From Woeseiaceae bacterium (GTDB taxonomy: Bacteria > Pseudomonadota > Gammaproteobacteria > Steroidobacterales > Woeseiaceae): a DNA stretch of 64,000 nt. Where the stretch lies: NCBI GenBank assembly GCA_021773055.1, contig JAJFKV010000071.1:62001-126000 (forward strand), written 5' to 3'. Positions 53,940-61,965 of the stretch are shown piece after piece; position 1 is the stretch's first letter, and each line of letters opens with the position of its first letter. The position numbers and the translations under genes are program-made. A model generated the notes under the pieces. It did not search any database, was not told where the DNA came from, and was given only the letters and a program-made list of their open reading frames with translations.

Positions 53940-55784
53940 CTAATCGACGATGTGATAAACGGGCGCCTTCTCCATCGACCACTCATTGGCTTCACGGTTG
54001 TATTGGGACAAGGTGAAGCAGTGCCAATCGGTGTCGTCCAGTTTCATATGGTCGCCGCGATAGTAGTAGCCCGGCCAGCGGGTTTCTTTGCGGAACATCG
54101 TGTGGTGCGTCACGCACTCCGAGGCCAGGATTCGATGGTTCAGCTCCCATGACCGCTGCAACTGATGCAGGTCCTCGGCGCCGAGGTGGTGCATGTCCTC
54201 CTTGAGCATCTCCAGCAATTCCAAGCCGCGGTTAAGCAGGTGTTCGTTGGTCGTGTAATGCGAGCTGATACCGCCAACGTATTCGTCCATGATCTTCTCC
54301 AGACGCTGCAATCCATGGATTGGCAACAGGTAGCTCGGCGAAACAGTTCCAGCAACAATCTCGTTGCGACCGACGGAGTAGTTCTCCATGGGCTGGTAGA
54401 CGACCTTCTTGAGGTTCTGGTACTCATCCTCGCTGACCTCAGGTGCGTCTTTGCCAAGGTCGTCGACGTATTTGATCGCGGCCTTGCCAGCAATTCTGCC
54501 TTCGGCGAACGATCCGGACGAGAACTTGTGAGCCGTGCCACCGATGGTGTCTCCGGCACCGAAGAGCCCATCGACGGTCATCATGCGGTTATAGCCCCAC
54601 TGGTACTCATCAGGTGCATAGTCCTCCGGACCACTCGCCCAAGCACCGGAGCAGGTAGCGTGCGAACCCATAACGTATGGCTCCGATGTCGTCAGTTCAG
54701 GATTAGTTTCTTTGGGATCGATGTTCTGTGCTGCCCAGACGACCGCCTGCCCGACCGTCATGCCGAGGAAATTCTCCCAGCCGACTGTCTCTTTGTGCGG
54801 GTCCTGGAAGGCCTCTTTAGTTACCATGCGAATGGGCCCACGGCCTGCCTTTAACTCTTCCAGGAACGCGTGATTTCGGAGGCAAGTCGGTACCGGTTGA
54901 TGATCAACGTAATCACCCACCATTGCTTTGGTGTTTTCATACCAGGTGGACTCGTATTCATTGCCATACGCGTTTTCGGTGTACGTCTTCAGGTGCAGGA
55001 AGTAGGCGCCGACTGGTCCGTAGCCGTCTTTGAATCGCGTAAGAACAATACGATTCTCCATCTGCGTCATTTTGGCGCCCGCGAGGATAGGTAATGCATA
55101 AGCAGAAGCGCTGCTCCATGGGGCATACCAGGTACGGCCCATACCTTCGCCAACCGAACGCGGTTTGAAGATGTGCGATGCGCCACCGGCGGCGACGATA
55201 ACCGCCTTGGCGCGGAACACGTAAAACTCACCGGTACGAACATTAAAACCAACGGCGCCAGCAACGCGGTTTTCCTTCTTCTTGTCCATCAACAGATGGG
55301 TCACCATGATCCGGTTGTAGACTTTGGTGGCGGCCTTGCGAGCGGCCTCGGCGACGATCGGCTTGTAGCTTTCGCCATGAATCATGATCTGCCACTTGCC
55401 TTCCCGCATGTACCGGCCGGTCTCCGGGTCCTTCATGATCGGCAGACCCCATTCCTCGAACATGTGCACAGTAGCGTCTACATGCCGGGCGATATCGTAG
55501 CCAAGGTCTTCGCGCACAAGACCCATGAGGTCGTTGCGGGCATACCGAACGTGATCTTCGGGCTTGTTCTCATCCCATTGCATGCCCATGTAGCAGTTGA
55601 TTGCATACAGGCCTTGTGCAACAGCGCCACTGCGCTCGATGTTCGCCTTCTCGACGACGACTACCTTCTTGTCGCGCCCCCAAAATCTGGATTCGTAGGT
55701 AGCTCCGCAGCCCGCCATGCCGCCGCCGATGACCAGGACATCGGAATCGACGAATACGGTTTTTTTCCCTCTGAACAGTCCCAT
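53940..55784 (-). CDS. aprA: Adenylylsulfate reductase alpha subunit AprA
   Basis: A 614-residue FAD subunit of APS reductase. In sulfur oxidisers it works in reverse, joining sulfite and AMP to give APS in the cytoplasm. The FAD motif is VLVIGGGMAGCGATYE, with VVEKANIERSGAVAQGLYAINCYMG, MRNHAFLEELKAGRGP-like (here CLRNHAFLEELKAGRGPIR) and the C-terminal TRWPGYYYRGDHMKLDD. The ribosome-binding site AAGGAG is strong. Its ATG overlaps the aprB stop (TAATG). It lies with aprM, tusA and dsrE2, and dsrAB are close by, as in oxidising lineages. Confidence 0.98.
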   Translation of the reverse strand: MGLFRGKKTVFVDSDVLVIGGGMAGCGATYESRFWGRDKKVVVVEKANIERSGAVAQGLYAINCYMGMQWDENKPEDHVRYARNDLMGLVREDLGYDIARHVDATVHMFEEWGLPIMKDPETGRYMREGKWQIMIHGESYKPIVAEAARKAATKVYNRIMVTHLLMDKKKENRVAGAVGFNVRTGEFYVFRAKAVIVAAGGASHIFKPRSVGEGMGRTWYAPWSSASAYALPILAGAKMTQMENRIVLTRFKDGYGPVGAYFLHLKTYTENAYGNEYESTWYENTKAMVGDYVDHQPVPTCLRNHAFLEELKAGRGPIRMVTKEAFQDPHKETVGWENFLGMTVGQAVVWAAQNIDPKETNPELTTSEPYVMGSHATCSGAWASGPEDYAPDEYQWGYNRMMTVDGLFGAGDTIGGTAHKFSSGSFAEGRIAGKAAIKYVDDLGKDAPEVSEDEYQNLKKVVYQPMENYSVGRNEIVAGTVSPSYLLPIHGLQRLEKIMDEYVGGISSHYTTNEHLLNRGLELLEMLKEDMHHLGAEDLHQLQRSWELNHRILASECVTHHTMFRKETRWPGYYYRGDHMKLDDTDWHCFTLSQYNREANEWSMEKAPVYHIVD

Positions 55785-56245
55785 TACACTACTCCTTGCT
55801 TGAGCTGGTCCGGAGTTAGCGCAGGCAGCTCATCGATGTTGAGTCCAGCCGGTTCGTGCGCGAGCTCCTGGGAGTTAATAGCCTCCTGGCTGGGCGCATC
55901 AAAATCGGATGCTGACTTGATCGATCCCCATTCCGTGGTGCGAATTGGGGACTCAAAATTCTTCTCGCGTCCATCCCGGAATTTTATCTTCCAGGCGATA
56001 GTGGCCTTTTCCTCGTCCCGGATCGGGCGGACGCTGTGACCCAGGGGAGCGAAGTCGGCATAACCTCGAACGTCGATCGCATTTTGCGGACACGCCTTCA
56101 CACAGGAGTAGCATTCCCAACAGAAATTAGGCTCGATGTTGAAAGCCCGTCTATGCGTTGGGTCAATGTGCATGATGTCGGAAGGACAAATATCCACGCA
56201 CTCACCGCAACCATCACAACTTGTCATATAAACAAAAGTAGGCAT
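55784..56245 (-). CDS. aprB: Adenylylsulfate reductase beta subunit AprB
   Basis: A 153-residue electron-transfer subunit with two [4Fe-4S] clusters: CDGCGECVDICP (about 10-21) and CWECYSCVKACP (about 42-53). The C-terminal arm after VRPIRDEEKATIAWKIKFRDG wraps around AprA in known structures. It takes the electrons released by sulfite oxidation and passes them to a membrane partner, here probably AprM. It lies five bases after aprM and overlaps aprA by one base. Confidence 0.98.
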   Translation of the reverse strand: MPTFVYMTSCDGCGECVDICPSDIMHIDPTHRRAFNIEPNFCWECYSCVKACPQNAIDVRGYADFAPLGHSVRPIRDEEKATIAWKIKFRDGREKNFESPIRTTEWGSIKSASDFDAPSQEAINSQELAHEPAGLNIDELPALTPDQLKQGVV

Positions 56246-56250
56246 ATCGA

Positions 56251-57000
56251 TTAGCTCCCTTCGTTATGAGTTGCAGGAAGAGTGGAAGCGCCGCTCGCCT
56301 CCTCTACCCTTCGTTGAAAGGCGACTACCGGCTTGAAGAACATGTGAGCTAATTTCGACCAGCGAACAGATCCAAACAACATCGTGGTAAATAGAATGTA
56401 GAAGCCGAAGACGACTTTGGTCACAGCGAGGTTGCCGGTCGACTGCACAATTTCCCAGATGAAGGCGAAGGTGACGCTGCCGAGCAGAGTCACGATGAAC
56501 AAATCTGCCATCACGAGACGGAAAACAGGTTGGCCATCTTTCGCCACGTTTACCCTGAGGAGGAAGAAAAACCAGTAGCCACCAATCAGAAGCATGATGA
56601 CGCCAATGTTCCACAGGAGCGGAATGATCGCCGGCGTTGGGGTGGCATGTGTTGGGTACCCGAAAATCATCACGACCGTCGTGACCAGGTAGAGAATAAA
56701 GCCGTAGAACATCAACAAGTGGGAGATTCTTCTTTGCACGTTGCAGAATTCGCCGGCGGTCGCAACCTCGACCGCGAGGGTCTTGATAGCCAGCGAAGCC
56801 TTCTCTCCACCGCTAAGCTTCCTGGTCGCCGCTGCCTGTGATTTTTTTTGTCGCAGCACGAAATACTTGGCGCTGTTCTTGTGAAGCATGTCGGCAACTG
56901 TTCCAACAAAAACCGCAAATATCATCAATGCAATGTAGATCTGCATGGCTGAAGTCGGCAGAAAAACCGTTAATTCTGCGAACGGATTGCTAGTGAACAT
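56251..57000 (-). CDS. aprM: AprM-like membrane anchor of APS reductase
   Basis: A 249-residue membrane protein with about five helices (near 18-38, 95-115, 125-150, 165-188 and 195-215). It has histidines in RRISHLLMFYGFILY and RWSKLAHMFFKPV that could bind haem, as in NarI/DsrM-like cytochrome b domains. Gene order aprM-aprB-aprA matches sulfur-oxidising gammaproteobacteria, in which AprM is thought to link AprBA to the quinone pool. The name is given on position and topology. A qmoABC set, the other known partner, is not in the window. Confidence 0.82.
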   Translation of the reverse strand: MFTSNPFAELTVFLPTSAMQIYIALMIFAVFVGTVADMLHKNSAKYFVLRQKKSQAAATRKLSGGEKASLAIKTLAVEVATAGEFCNVQRRISHLLMFYGFILYLVTTVVMIFGYPTHATPTPAIIPLLWNIGVIMLLIGGYWFFFLLRVNVAKDGQPVFRLVMADLFIVTLLGSVTFAFIWEIVQSTGNLAVTKVVFGFYILFTTMLFGSVRWSKLAHMFFKPVVAFQRRVEEASGASTLPATHNEGS

Positions 57001-57170
57001 CAGATTATCCCCTTCAATTTTGTTTCTTATTCGTTACTACAACAGCAAGACGAACTGCCGCCGCCTTCTATTCCATGAAGCGCCGATTAATTCGGAAATG
57101 AAGCCTGTTAGGTTTCTTTAAGTTCAGAAGAAGCGCGAGCAGAGGCACTCGCGTCCCGCTATTAATTTTT

Positions 57171-57401
57171 CTATGCAGCCGGGCGTTTAATAACGAATCG
57201 AAACACGGATTCGTCTGTCGACGACTCGAGCAACTCATTACCTGTTTGCCGGCAGAACGCCTGGAAATCGGCGACGGACCCTGGATCTGTCGACAGAATT
57301 TCAAGCGTCTCTCCAGCAGCGACATCTTTCAGTGCTTTTCTGGCTTTGAGGATCGGTAGCGGACAATTCAGTCCTTTAGCATCAAGTGTGTGGTCGGCCA
57401 T
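57171..57401 (-). CDS. tusA: Sulfur carrier protein TusA
   Basis: A 76-residue sulfur carrier with the CPxP motif in LDAKGLNCPLPILKARKAL, whose first cysteine carries the persulfide. In sulfur oxidisers TusA passes sulfane sulfur from a rhodanese and DsrE2 to DsrEFH/DsrC. It lies 39 bases after the dsrE2-like gene and 170 bases before aprM. That gap has small inverted repeats but no clear terminator, so read-through to apr is likely. No rhodanese gene is alongside. Confidence 0.95.
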   Translation of the reverse strand: MADHTLDAKGLNCPLPILKARKALKDVAAGETLEILSTDPGSVADFQAFCRQTGNELLESSTDESVFRFVIKRPAA

Positions 57402-57440
57402 TTACGTACAACTCCGTCAAATTTATCGCTGCAATGCGGG

Positions 57441-57980
57441 TTAAATGAAAAGATTGATATCAGATTGCGTCGCACACTCAATGTATGTCGCCGCGCCGCC
57501 GAGTTCCGGGCCCTCGATCATGTCATCGAGAGAGTACTCGAACAGGTCCAGTGTCATCTGGCATGCGATCATTCGCACGTCCGCGTCGAGGCAGGCCTCA
57601 CGCAGGTCTTCTATCGATGCGACACCCTTTTTGTTCATCAGGTTCTTCATCATCTTGGTGCAGGCGGCGTCAACCCCGGGAATTGCTGTCAGGAGATTGG
57701 GCAGCCCCATATGTGCACCCATCATCGGCATTTTCATTGCCGGATTTCCAGAGGCCGTCAGTTGCAGGTCGAGTTTCTTCAGCAAAAGTGGCAGTCCGTA
57801 GAAGGTAAAAAACATGGTCACTGGCAAACCCATCGCTGCTGCCGTTGAGGCGAGAATGAACGGTGGGTATGCCCAGTCGAGGCTACCCTTAGTTACGATA
57901 ATCGACATGCTTTTGGTTGCTGGAACGGCGACCGGAGCGCTTTGCGCAGCGTCAGATACGATTTGGGCTTCACTGGACAT
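57441..57980 (-). CDS. dsrE2: DsrE2-like sulfur-transfer protein
   Basis: A 179-residue protein of the DsrE/DsrF/DrsH-like family. It has the N-terminal SMSIIVTKGSLDWAYPPFILASTAAAMG, FFTFYGLPLLLKK, the PMMGAHMGLPNLLTAIPG segment and cysteines in REACLDAD and MIACQMTLDLF, where the family carries sulfur. DsrE2 proteins are encoded next to tusA in sulfur oxidisers and take part in cytoplasmic sulfur relay. The start has AGAGGTG. It is the first gene of the tusA-apr transcription unit and is divergent from an ArsR regulator. Confidence 0.9.
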   Translation of the reverse strand: MSSEAQIVSDAAQSAPVAVPATKSMSIIVTKGSLDWAYPPFILASTAAAMGLPVTMFFTFYGLPLLLKKLDLQLTASGNPAMKMPMMGAHMGLPNLLTAIPGVDAACTKMMKNLMNKKGVASIEDLREACLDADVRMIACQMTLDLFEYSLDDMIEGPELGGAATYIECATQSDINLFI

Positions 57981-58024
57981 TGGGTTGCACCTCTTGAATA
58001 GGGAATCGACCGATCAAAGAACAT

Positions 58025-58063
58025 TAGCGTATCATAATATTACAATAGAGCGGTTAAACGCTA
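58025..58063. promoter_or_regulatory. Candidate operator between dsrE2 and the ArsR regulator
   Basis: The 144-base gap holds an inverted repeat TAGCGT (58025-58030) / ACGCTA (58058-58063), with a perfect palindrome TAATATTA (58035-58042) between its arms. AT-rich palindromes of this kind bind BigR/SqrR-type regulators. Binding by the adjacent regulator and control of dsrE2-tusA-apr is inferred. Confidence 0.55.
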
Positions 58064-58124
58064 GAATCGGCTTTATGCGAGTGTTCAGAATACAGAATCC
58101 ACATCACTAAGAATCGATATCTAT

Positions 58125-58496
58125 ATGAATGAATTAGAAAAAATAGTCGACACAGAAGACTTTCGACGCTTGGCGGAGTTGCATGACATGGCAAGCCACG
58201 CTTGTGAGCTACTGAAAGCAATGTCCAACAAGTGGCGACTGATGATTTTGTGCCAACTCTCGGAAGGCGAGAAAACCGTTGGTGAGTTACAGGCGCTGCT
58301 CGGCGCCGGACAATCAGCCGTGTCACAGCACCTCGCGATATTGCGGCGTGAAAACATCGTTGAATCGCGCAAGCACGCTCAGTCGATTTATTATTCGTTA
58401 TCGGGTGATCAGGCGATCAAGATCATGGCCACTTTGCACGAAGTGTTCTGTAGCAAAGTGAATTCTCAACACGATCACGCCGAAGATTCTGAGTAG
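58125..58496 (+). CDS. ArsR-family regulator, SqrR/BigR-like sulfane-sulfur sensor
   Basis: A 123-residue winged-helix repressor. The DNA-binding region has SNKWRLMILCQLSEGEKTVGELQ and GQSAVSQHLAILRRENIVESRK. Cysteines at 43 (MILC) and 109 (HEVFC) are 66 residues apart, the same spacing as the two cysteines of SqrR that form a polysulfide bridge when sulfide is present; a third lies at 27. No metal-binding ArsR motif (ELCVCDL) is present. It is divergent from dsrE2-tusA-aprMBA, so it is well placed to derepress sulfur oxidation when reactive sulfur accumulates. Confidence 0.88.
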   Translation: MNELEKIVDTEDFRRLAELHDMASHACELLKAMSNKWRLMILCQLSEGEKTVGELQALLGAGQSAVSQHLAILRRENIVESRKHAQSIYYSLSGDQAIKIMATLHEVFCSKVNSQHDHAEDSE

Positions 58497-58498
58497 CT

Positions 58499-59128
58499 TT
58501 ACCAGTAAGCCTGCAACCGGCCGCCTTCAACACGACTTTCAAATTTATTCAGACCACGGCTGCCCTTCTCCACGCACTCACCAGTAGACACGTCAAATAC
58601 CCACTGGTGTTTGGGACAAGTCAAGCGCGTCCCGGACAACGCCAAATTAGGGATGTTTGTGACCTGATGAGGGCAGCGACTGTCATACACCGTATGATCA
58701 TCCCCAGAACAATGCACAAAGACGCTCCTGCCATCGGCATCCTCGATATAGGTGACGTCTTTTCCTCGAACATCATCCCACTCGATCAAGTCGTGCCATT
58801 TGGGTTCGACGCCCAGTAGCTCTGCCCGAAACTCCGGAATATCCATGTCGAGCATAATGTCTATGGCCCAGGTGATCTTCGCCAGGCCCAAAGTCGGAAA
58901 AGCCATCAGGATCGCGTCCAGCACTTCATTGGGCGTAGCGCCGTCACGCAAGGCGCGCGGCAGGTATTGCCGTAAACCACGCTCGGTCTGGCTATCGACC
59001 TTTGTAATCACGGATATGAGTGAACGGGTCTTCGGATCCAGATGCTTGCCGGATTCCTTCAGAAAGGAAAAATAAGCGCCCATGGCTTCCGGGCGAGTCT
59101 TGATCAGGTATTTCAGGGCATCACTCAT
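58499..59128 (-). CDS. Fusion of a carboxymuconolactone-decarboxylase-like and a Rieske domain
   Basis: A 209-residue fusion. Residues about 1-105 look like the AhpD/carboxymuconolactone decarboxylase fold (DPKTRSLISVITKVDSQTERGL, GATPNEVLDAILMAFPTLGL) but lack the CxxC of AhpD. Residues about 110-209 are a Rieske [2Fe-2S] domain with ligands C152, H154, C171 and H174 (CPH and CPKH). Rieske ferredoxins pass electrons to oxygenases or reductases. It overlaps cysG by four bases and shares an operon with a TauD-like oxygenase and two small proteins opposite dsrAB. A redox role in the sulfite-handling system is plausible; the reaction is unknown. Confidence 0.85.
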   Translation of the reverse strand: MSDALKYLIKTRPEAMGAYFSFLKESGKHLDPKTRSLISVITKVDSQTERGLRQYLPRALRDGATPNEVLDAILMAFPTLGLAKITWAIDIMLDMDIPEFRAELLGVEPKWHDLIEWDDVRGKDVTYIEDADGRSVFVHCSGDDHTVYDSRCPHQVTNIPNLALSGTRLTCPKHQWVFDVSTGECVEKGSRGLNKFESRVEGGRLQAYW

Positions 59129-60528
59129 GCTTCGTCTCCACGCTCAAACCACGCGAGCTTATCTCGCAATGTCACGACGCTGCCGATAATAATCAATGCA
59201 GGACTTTCAATCGCCGCCGCAGTGGACTTTTCAAGCAATGACTCCAGGGTGCCGGTGATGACTCGTTGCCCAACCCGAGTTCCATTTTCGACAACCGCCG
59301 CCGGTGTTTCCCGGTCTGCTCCGTGGCTCAGGAAGCCCTCCGTAATCGTGCCGAGCGATGTGAGCCCCATATAGATTACAACTGTCTGACGCGGTTGGAT
59401 CAGGCTGTCCCAGTTCAAATTAAGGTCGCCGTCCTTTTCATGTCCCGTAACGACGATATAGCCCTGCGCGTGATCACGGTGGGTCAACGGGATACCCGCA
59501 TAGGCGGCGCAACCGTTGGCCGCCGTCACGCCGGGTATGACCTGAAAATTGACGCCATTTTCTGCCAGGGTCGCGATCTCTTCGCCGCCACGCCCGAATA
59601 CAAACGGATCGCCACCCTTTAGGCGCAATACTCGCTTCCCTTCACGCGCCAGACGGATCAGCATTTCACTGATCTCTTCCTGCGGTACGCTGTGGTCGTT
59701 CTTCATCTTGCCAACGTAGATACGACTGGCATCGCGACGCACCAGATTTAGAATTCCGTCACCGATCAGCCGGTCGTATAAAACCACATCGGCCTGTTGC
59801 ATCAGTCTCAAGGCCCTGAAGGTCAACAAATCCGGGTCGCCCGGGCCGGTGCCAACCAGATAAACCTCACCCGCCGCCACCTCGCCGCCATCTACCGCGG
59901 CATCTTCGAGGAGTTTATCCATCAAAGCAGTGGCTTCATCCTCCTGACCCGAAAACAAATGCTCGGCGACCGGCCCGGCAATCATGGTCTCCCAGAAACG
60001 GCGTCGCCGAGCCATATTGGAGATAGCGCCTTTTACGCGATCCCGATAGCTGCCGGCGAATTCGGCGAGTCTGCCGTACGCGGCCGGGATGGTTGTTTCA
60101 AAGCGCGCCTTTAGCATGCGCGTCAGCAACGGCGTCGTGCCGCCGCTTGAAATCGAAATGAGCAAGGGAGATCGATCGACGATCGCTGGCATGATGAAGT
60201 CGCAGAGGTCCGTAGTGTCGCTGATATTGACCAATATTCCGGCAGCGGTGGCCAGAGAGTGCAGTTTCAGGTTCATGTCCGGGTCCGCGGACGCACCGAA
60301 AACGATCACGCAGCCATGCACGTCATCTGCACTCAGGTCACCGGATTTGTGATTTATCCCGAACTCCGCAACCACTCGGGCAAGATCATCGTTCATCTCG
60401 GGCGTCAGCACAGTCAGATCGCAACCAGCCCGCGCCAGCAGATCTGCCTTGCGCGCCGCCAGGGTGCCGCCACCAACGACCAGCGCACGCTGGCCTTTTA
60501 CGTTCAGAAATATGGGTAGATGGTCCAA
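59125..60528 (-). CDS. cysG: Siroheme synthase CysG
   Basis: A 467-residue trifunctional enzyme. The N-terminal precorrin-2 dehydrogenase/ferrochelatase part starts with VKGQRALVVGGGTLAARKADLL. The C-terminal uroporphyrinogen-III methyltransferase has VYLVGTGPGDPDLLTFRALRLM, VLRLKGGDPFVFGRGGEE and VIPGVTAANGCAAYAGIPLTHRD. It makes siroheme, the cofactor of DsrAB, whose genes lie opposite. The TTG start has GAGGA upstream. It lies in one operon with a TauD-like oxygenase gene and two small genes, so siroheme supply is probably tuned to Dsr production. Confidence 0.97.
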   Translation of the reverse strand: MDHLPIFLNVKGQRALVVGGGTLAARKADLLARAGCDLTVLTPEMNDDLARVVAEFGINHKSGDLSADDVHGCVIVFGASADPDMNLKLHSLATAAGILVNISDTTDLCDFIMPAIVDRSPLLISISSGGTTPLLTRMLKARFETTIPAAYGRLAEFAGSYRDRVKGAISNMARRRRFWETMIAGPVAEHLFSGQEDEATALMDKLLEDAAVDGGEVAAGEVYLVGTGPGDPDLLTFRALRLMQQADVVLYDRLIGDGILNLVRRDASRIYVGKMKNDHSVPQEEISEMLIRLAREGKRVLRLKGGDPFVFGRGGEEIATLAENGVNFQVIPGVTAANGCAAYAGIPLTHRDHAQGYIVVTGHEKDGDLNLNWDSLIQPRQTVVIYMGLTSLGTITEGFLSHGADRETPAAVVENGTRVGQRVITGTLESLLEKSTAAAIESPALIIIGSVVTLRDKLAWFERGDEA

Positions 60529-60548
60529 TTCAAGTCCTCGTTGCGCTA

Positions 60549-60761
60549 CTAATGCAGCTTCTCGCCTGCCCAGGCAGTCATGGCCGCACTAATGAGCATC
60601 GCAGTATCTTTATCTATGTCCAGAACAGTGAATCGACTGCCTTCACGTATACGAATTCTTAACATGCGCATGTCGCTGAAATGCTCGACGCTCTCCAAAG
60701 CAATCTTGCGGCCGTACGGCGCATCGATTTCGGTCAGCTTCGTTATGATTTCTTCGCTCAT
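60549..60761 (-). CDS. Small unknown protein (70 residues), dsr-linked
   Basis: A 70-residue protein without membrane helix or cysteines. The sequence starts MSEEIITKLTEIDAPYGRK and contains RMLRIRIREGSRFTVLDIDKDTA, a pattern of short beta strands and a final helix. I cannot name a family with certainty. I chose the ATG that overlaps the upstream gene's stop (ATGA); a longer frame exists. Its place between a 67-residue gene and cysG, in the operon opposite dsrAB, suggests a part in sulfite or siroheme handling. Confidence 0.75.
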   Translation of the reverse strand: MSEEIITKLTEIDAPYGRKIALESVEHFSDMRMLRIRIREGSRFTVLDIDKDTAMLISAAMTAWAGEKLH

Positions 60762-60961
60762 CGCTGTCCGCCCGCGAAAGCGCCTTCCAATTGCCATTGC
60801 CAGTCACGCGGCGTATCCCGAAAGTCCGGCTTGATGTCGAAATCCAGGAACAACATATCGTCAGATGTGACATTTCGCAGCGCTTCCATCAAATCGGCAA
60901 AAGAATTGATCTCGGGATGCTGGATGATGATGTCGCTGATATGAACCTCAATTGTTTTCAT
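60758..60961 (-). CDS. Small unknown protein (67 residues), dsr-linked
   Basis: A 67-residue acidic protein of unknown family. It starts MKTIEVHISDIIIQHPEIN and contains DDMLFLDFDIKPDFRDTPRDWQ. There are no cysteines and no signal peptide. The ATG is supported by GAGAGG six bases upstream. It begins 13 bases after the TauD-like gene and overlaps the next small gene by four bases, which argues that both are real and co-translated. Confidence 0.75.
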   Translation of the reverse strand: MKTIEVHISDIIIQHPEINSFADLMEALRNVTSDDMLFLDFDIKPDFRDTPRDWQWQLEGAFAGGQR

Positions 60962-60974
60962 CGGATACCTCTCT

Positions 60975-61850
60975 TCATACTTGGTTCTCCCCCTCGACAA
61001 TGCTGTCAAAAAAGCGTGCGCGATACAGCAAGCGAGTTTTCCCGGGTGAGTCCTCGAAGGCAGTCCTGTTGTGCAAGACGTTATTGGAAATCAGGCCCTG
61101 TCCCGGCTCCAGACTAAAACGCAAGACAAGGCCATCTTCAGCACCAAGCAACTCAGAAAGGAATTCCCGGGCTGCCGTCGTGACAGCATCATTTCGCCAA
61201 CGGATGTTTTTCTTGCGTGCACTGTAACGCATTCGCAAAGCACCGCTTGCCGTGTCATACCAAAACACCGGCCCGGAAACAGCGGGCCTGATTTCACCGT
61301 CTGCTCCGTTATTGGCGGGAATATCCATGCAATTAGGGTGTTCGAGGGCCTCGATATAGTCCGGACTGGCATCACGCAGACGCAAATAGGCTATTTCCGG
61401 GTCAAGAACGGCATTTTGCCCTCCTTCCGCCGCATCCTGAACGCAATGCAACACGACAGCCTGCAGGCGTTTCGATTCCGCATTGTAATAGCCATCGGTA
61501 TGCCAGCTAAGACCACGGCTTGAATAAGGTACATAGCCACCCCGCACACCGCTGGCCGCCACCGCTAGCTCCGACACCCCATCGGCGTTCGCACAAAGAT
61601 GATGATCCAACCGTGTCAGCCCGAAATTGGCAGCAAATTTTCGAATCGCTTCACGACTTGCATGCGCGTCCCGACATGTATAAATCGCCATATTGGCCCG
61701 CCGGCAATTCTGCAATATCGCGTTTTTTTGGCCCCCACTCAAATCCGTCAGGCTGCCTACATCGGTGACGAGTTCAGCTACACTTTTAGGGTAACGATCC
61801 AGCTTTGCGGCACGCCATTCGCGATAACTGCTTGCGTCTATCGGCAACAT
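60975..61850 (-). CDS. TauD/TfdA-family Fe(II)/2-oxoglutarate dioxygenase-like protein
   Basis: A 291-residue oxygenase fold. The metal triad is visible as H117-x-D119 in LSWHTDGYY and H260 in NNVLHNRTAF, with Arg 277/279 in RLLYRARFF for 2-oxoglutarate. Family members hydroxylate taurine, sulfonates, betaines and other small acids; TauD releases sulfite from taurine. Being first in an operon with cysG, opposite dsrAB, it might supply sulfite from an organosulfonate, but the substrate is not readable from sequence. GGAG precedes the ATG. Confidence 0.85.
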   Translation of the reverse strand: MLPIDASSYREWRAAKLDRYPKSVAELVTDVGSLTDLSGGQKNAILQNCRRANMAIYTCRDAHASREAIRKFAANFGLTRLDHHLCANADGVSELAVAASGVRGGYVPYSSRGLSWHTDGYYNAESKRLQAVVLHCVQDAAEGGQNAVLDPEIAYLRLRDASPDYIEALEHPNCMDIPANNGADGEIRPAVSGPVFWYDTASGALRMRYSARKKNIRWRNDAVTTAAREFLSELLGAEDGLVLRFSLEPGQGLISNNVLHNRTAFEDSPGKTRLLYRARFFDSIVEGENQV

Positions 61851-61965
61851 TATTGGGCTCCAGACCCCGTGTCTCTTTCATTCATGGGCGAACCAGGCGT
61901 CCGCTGGAAGTACGAACAGAAACCATATATCATAAAAATCGAATATACGAGGGGTGGGAACTATC

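Noticed and set aside
57120-57160. Terminator between tusA and aprM
   Set aside because: A short CGCGAG/CTCGCG stem is present but is not followed by a T run on the minus strand, so I do not call it a terminator.
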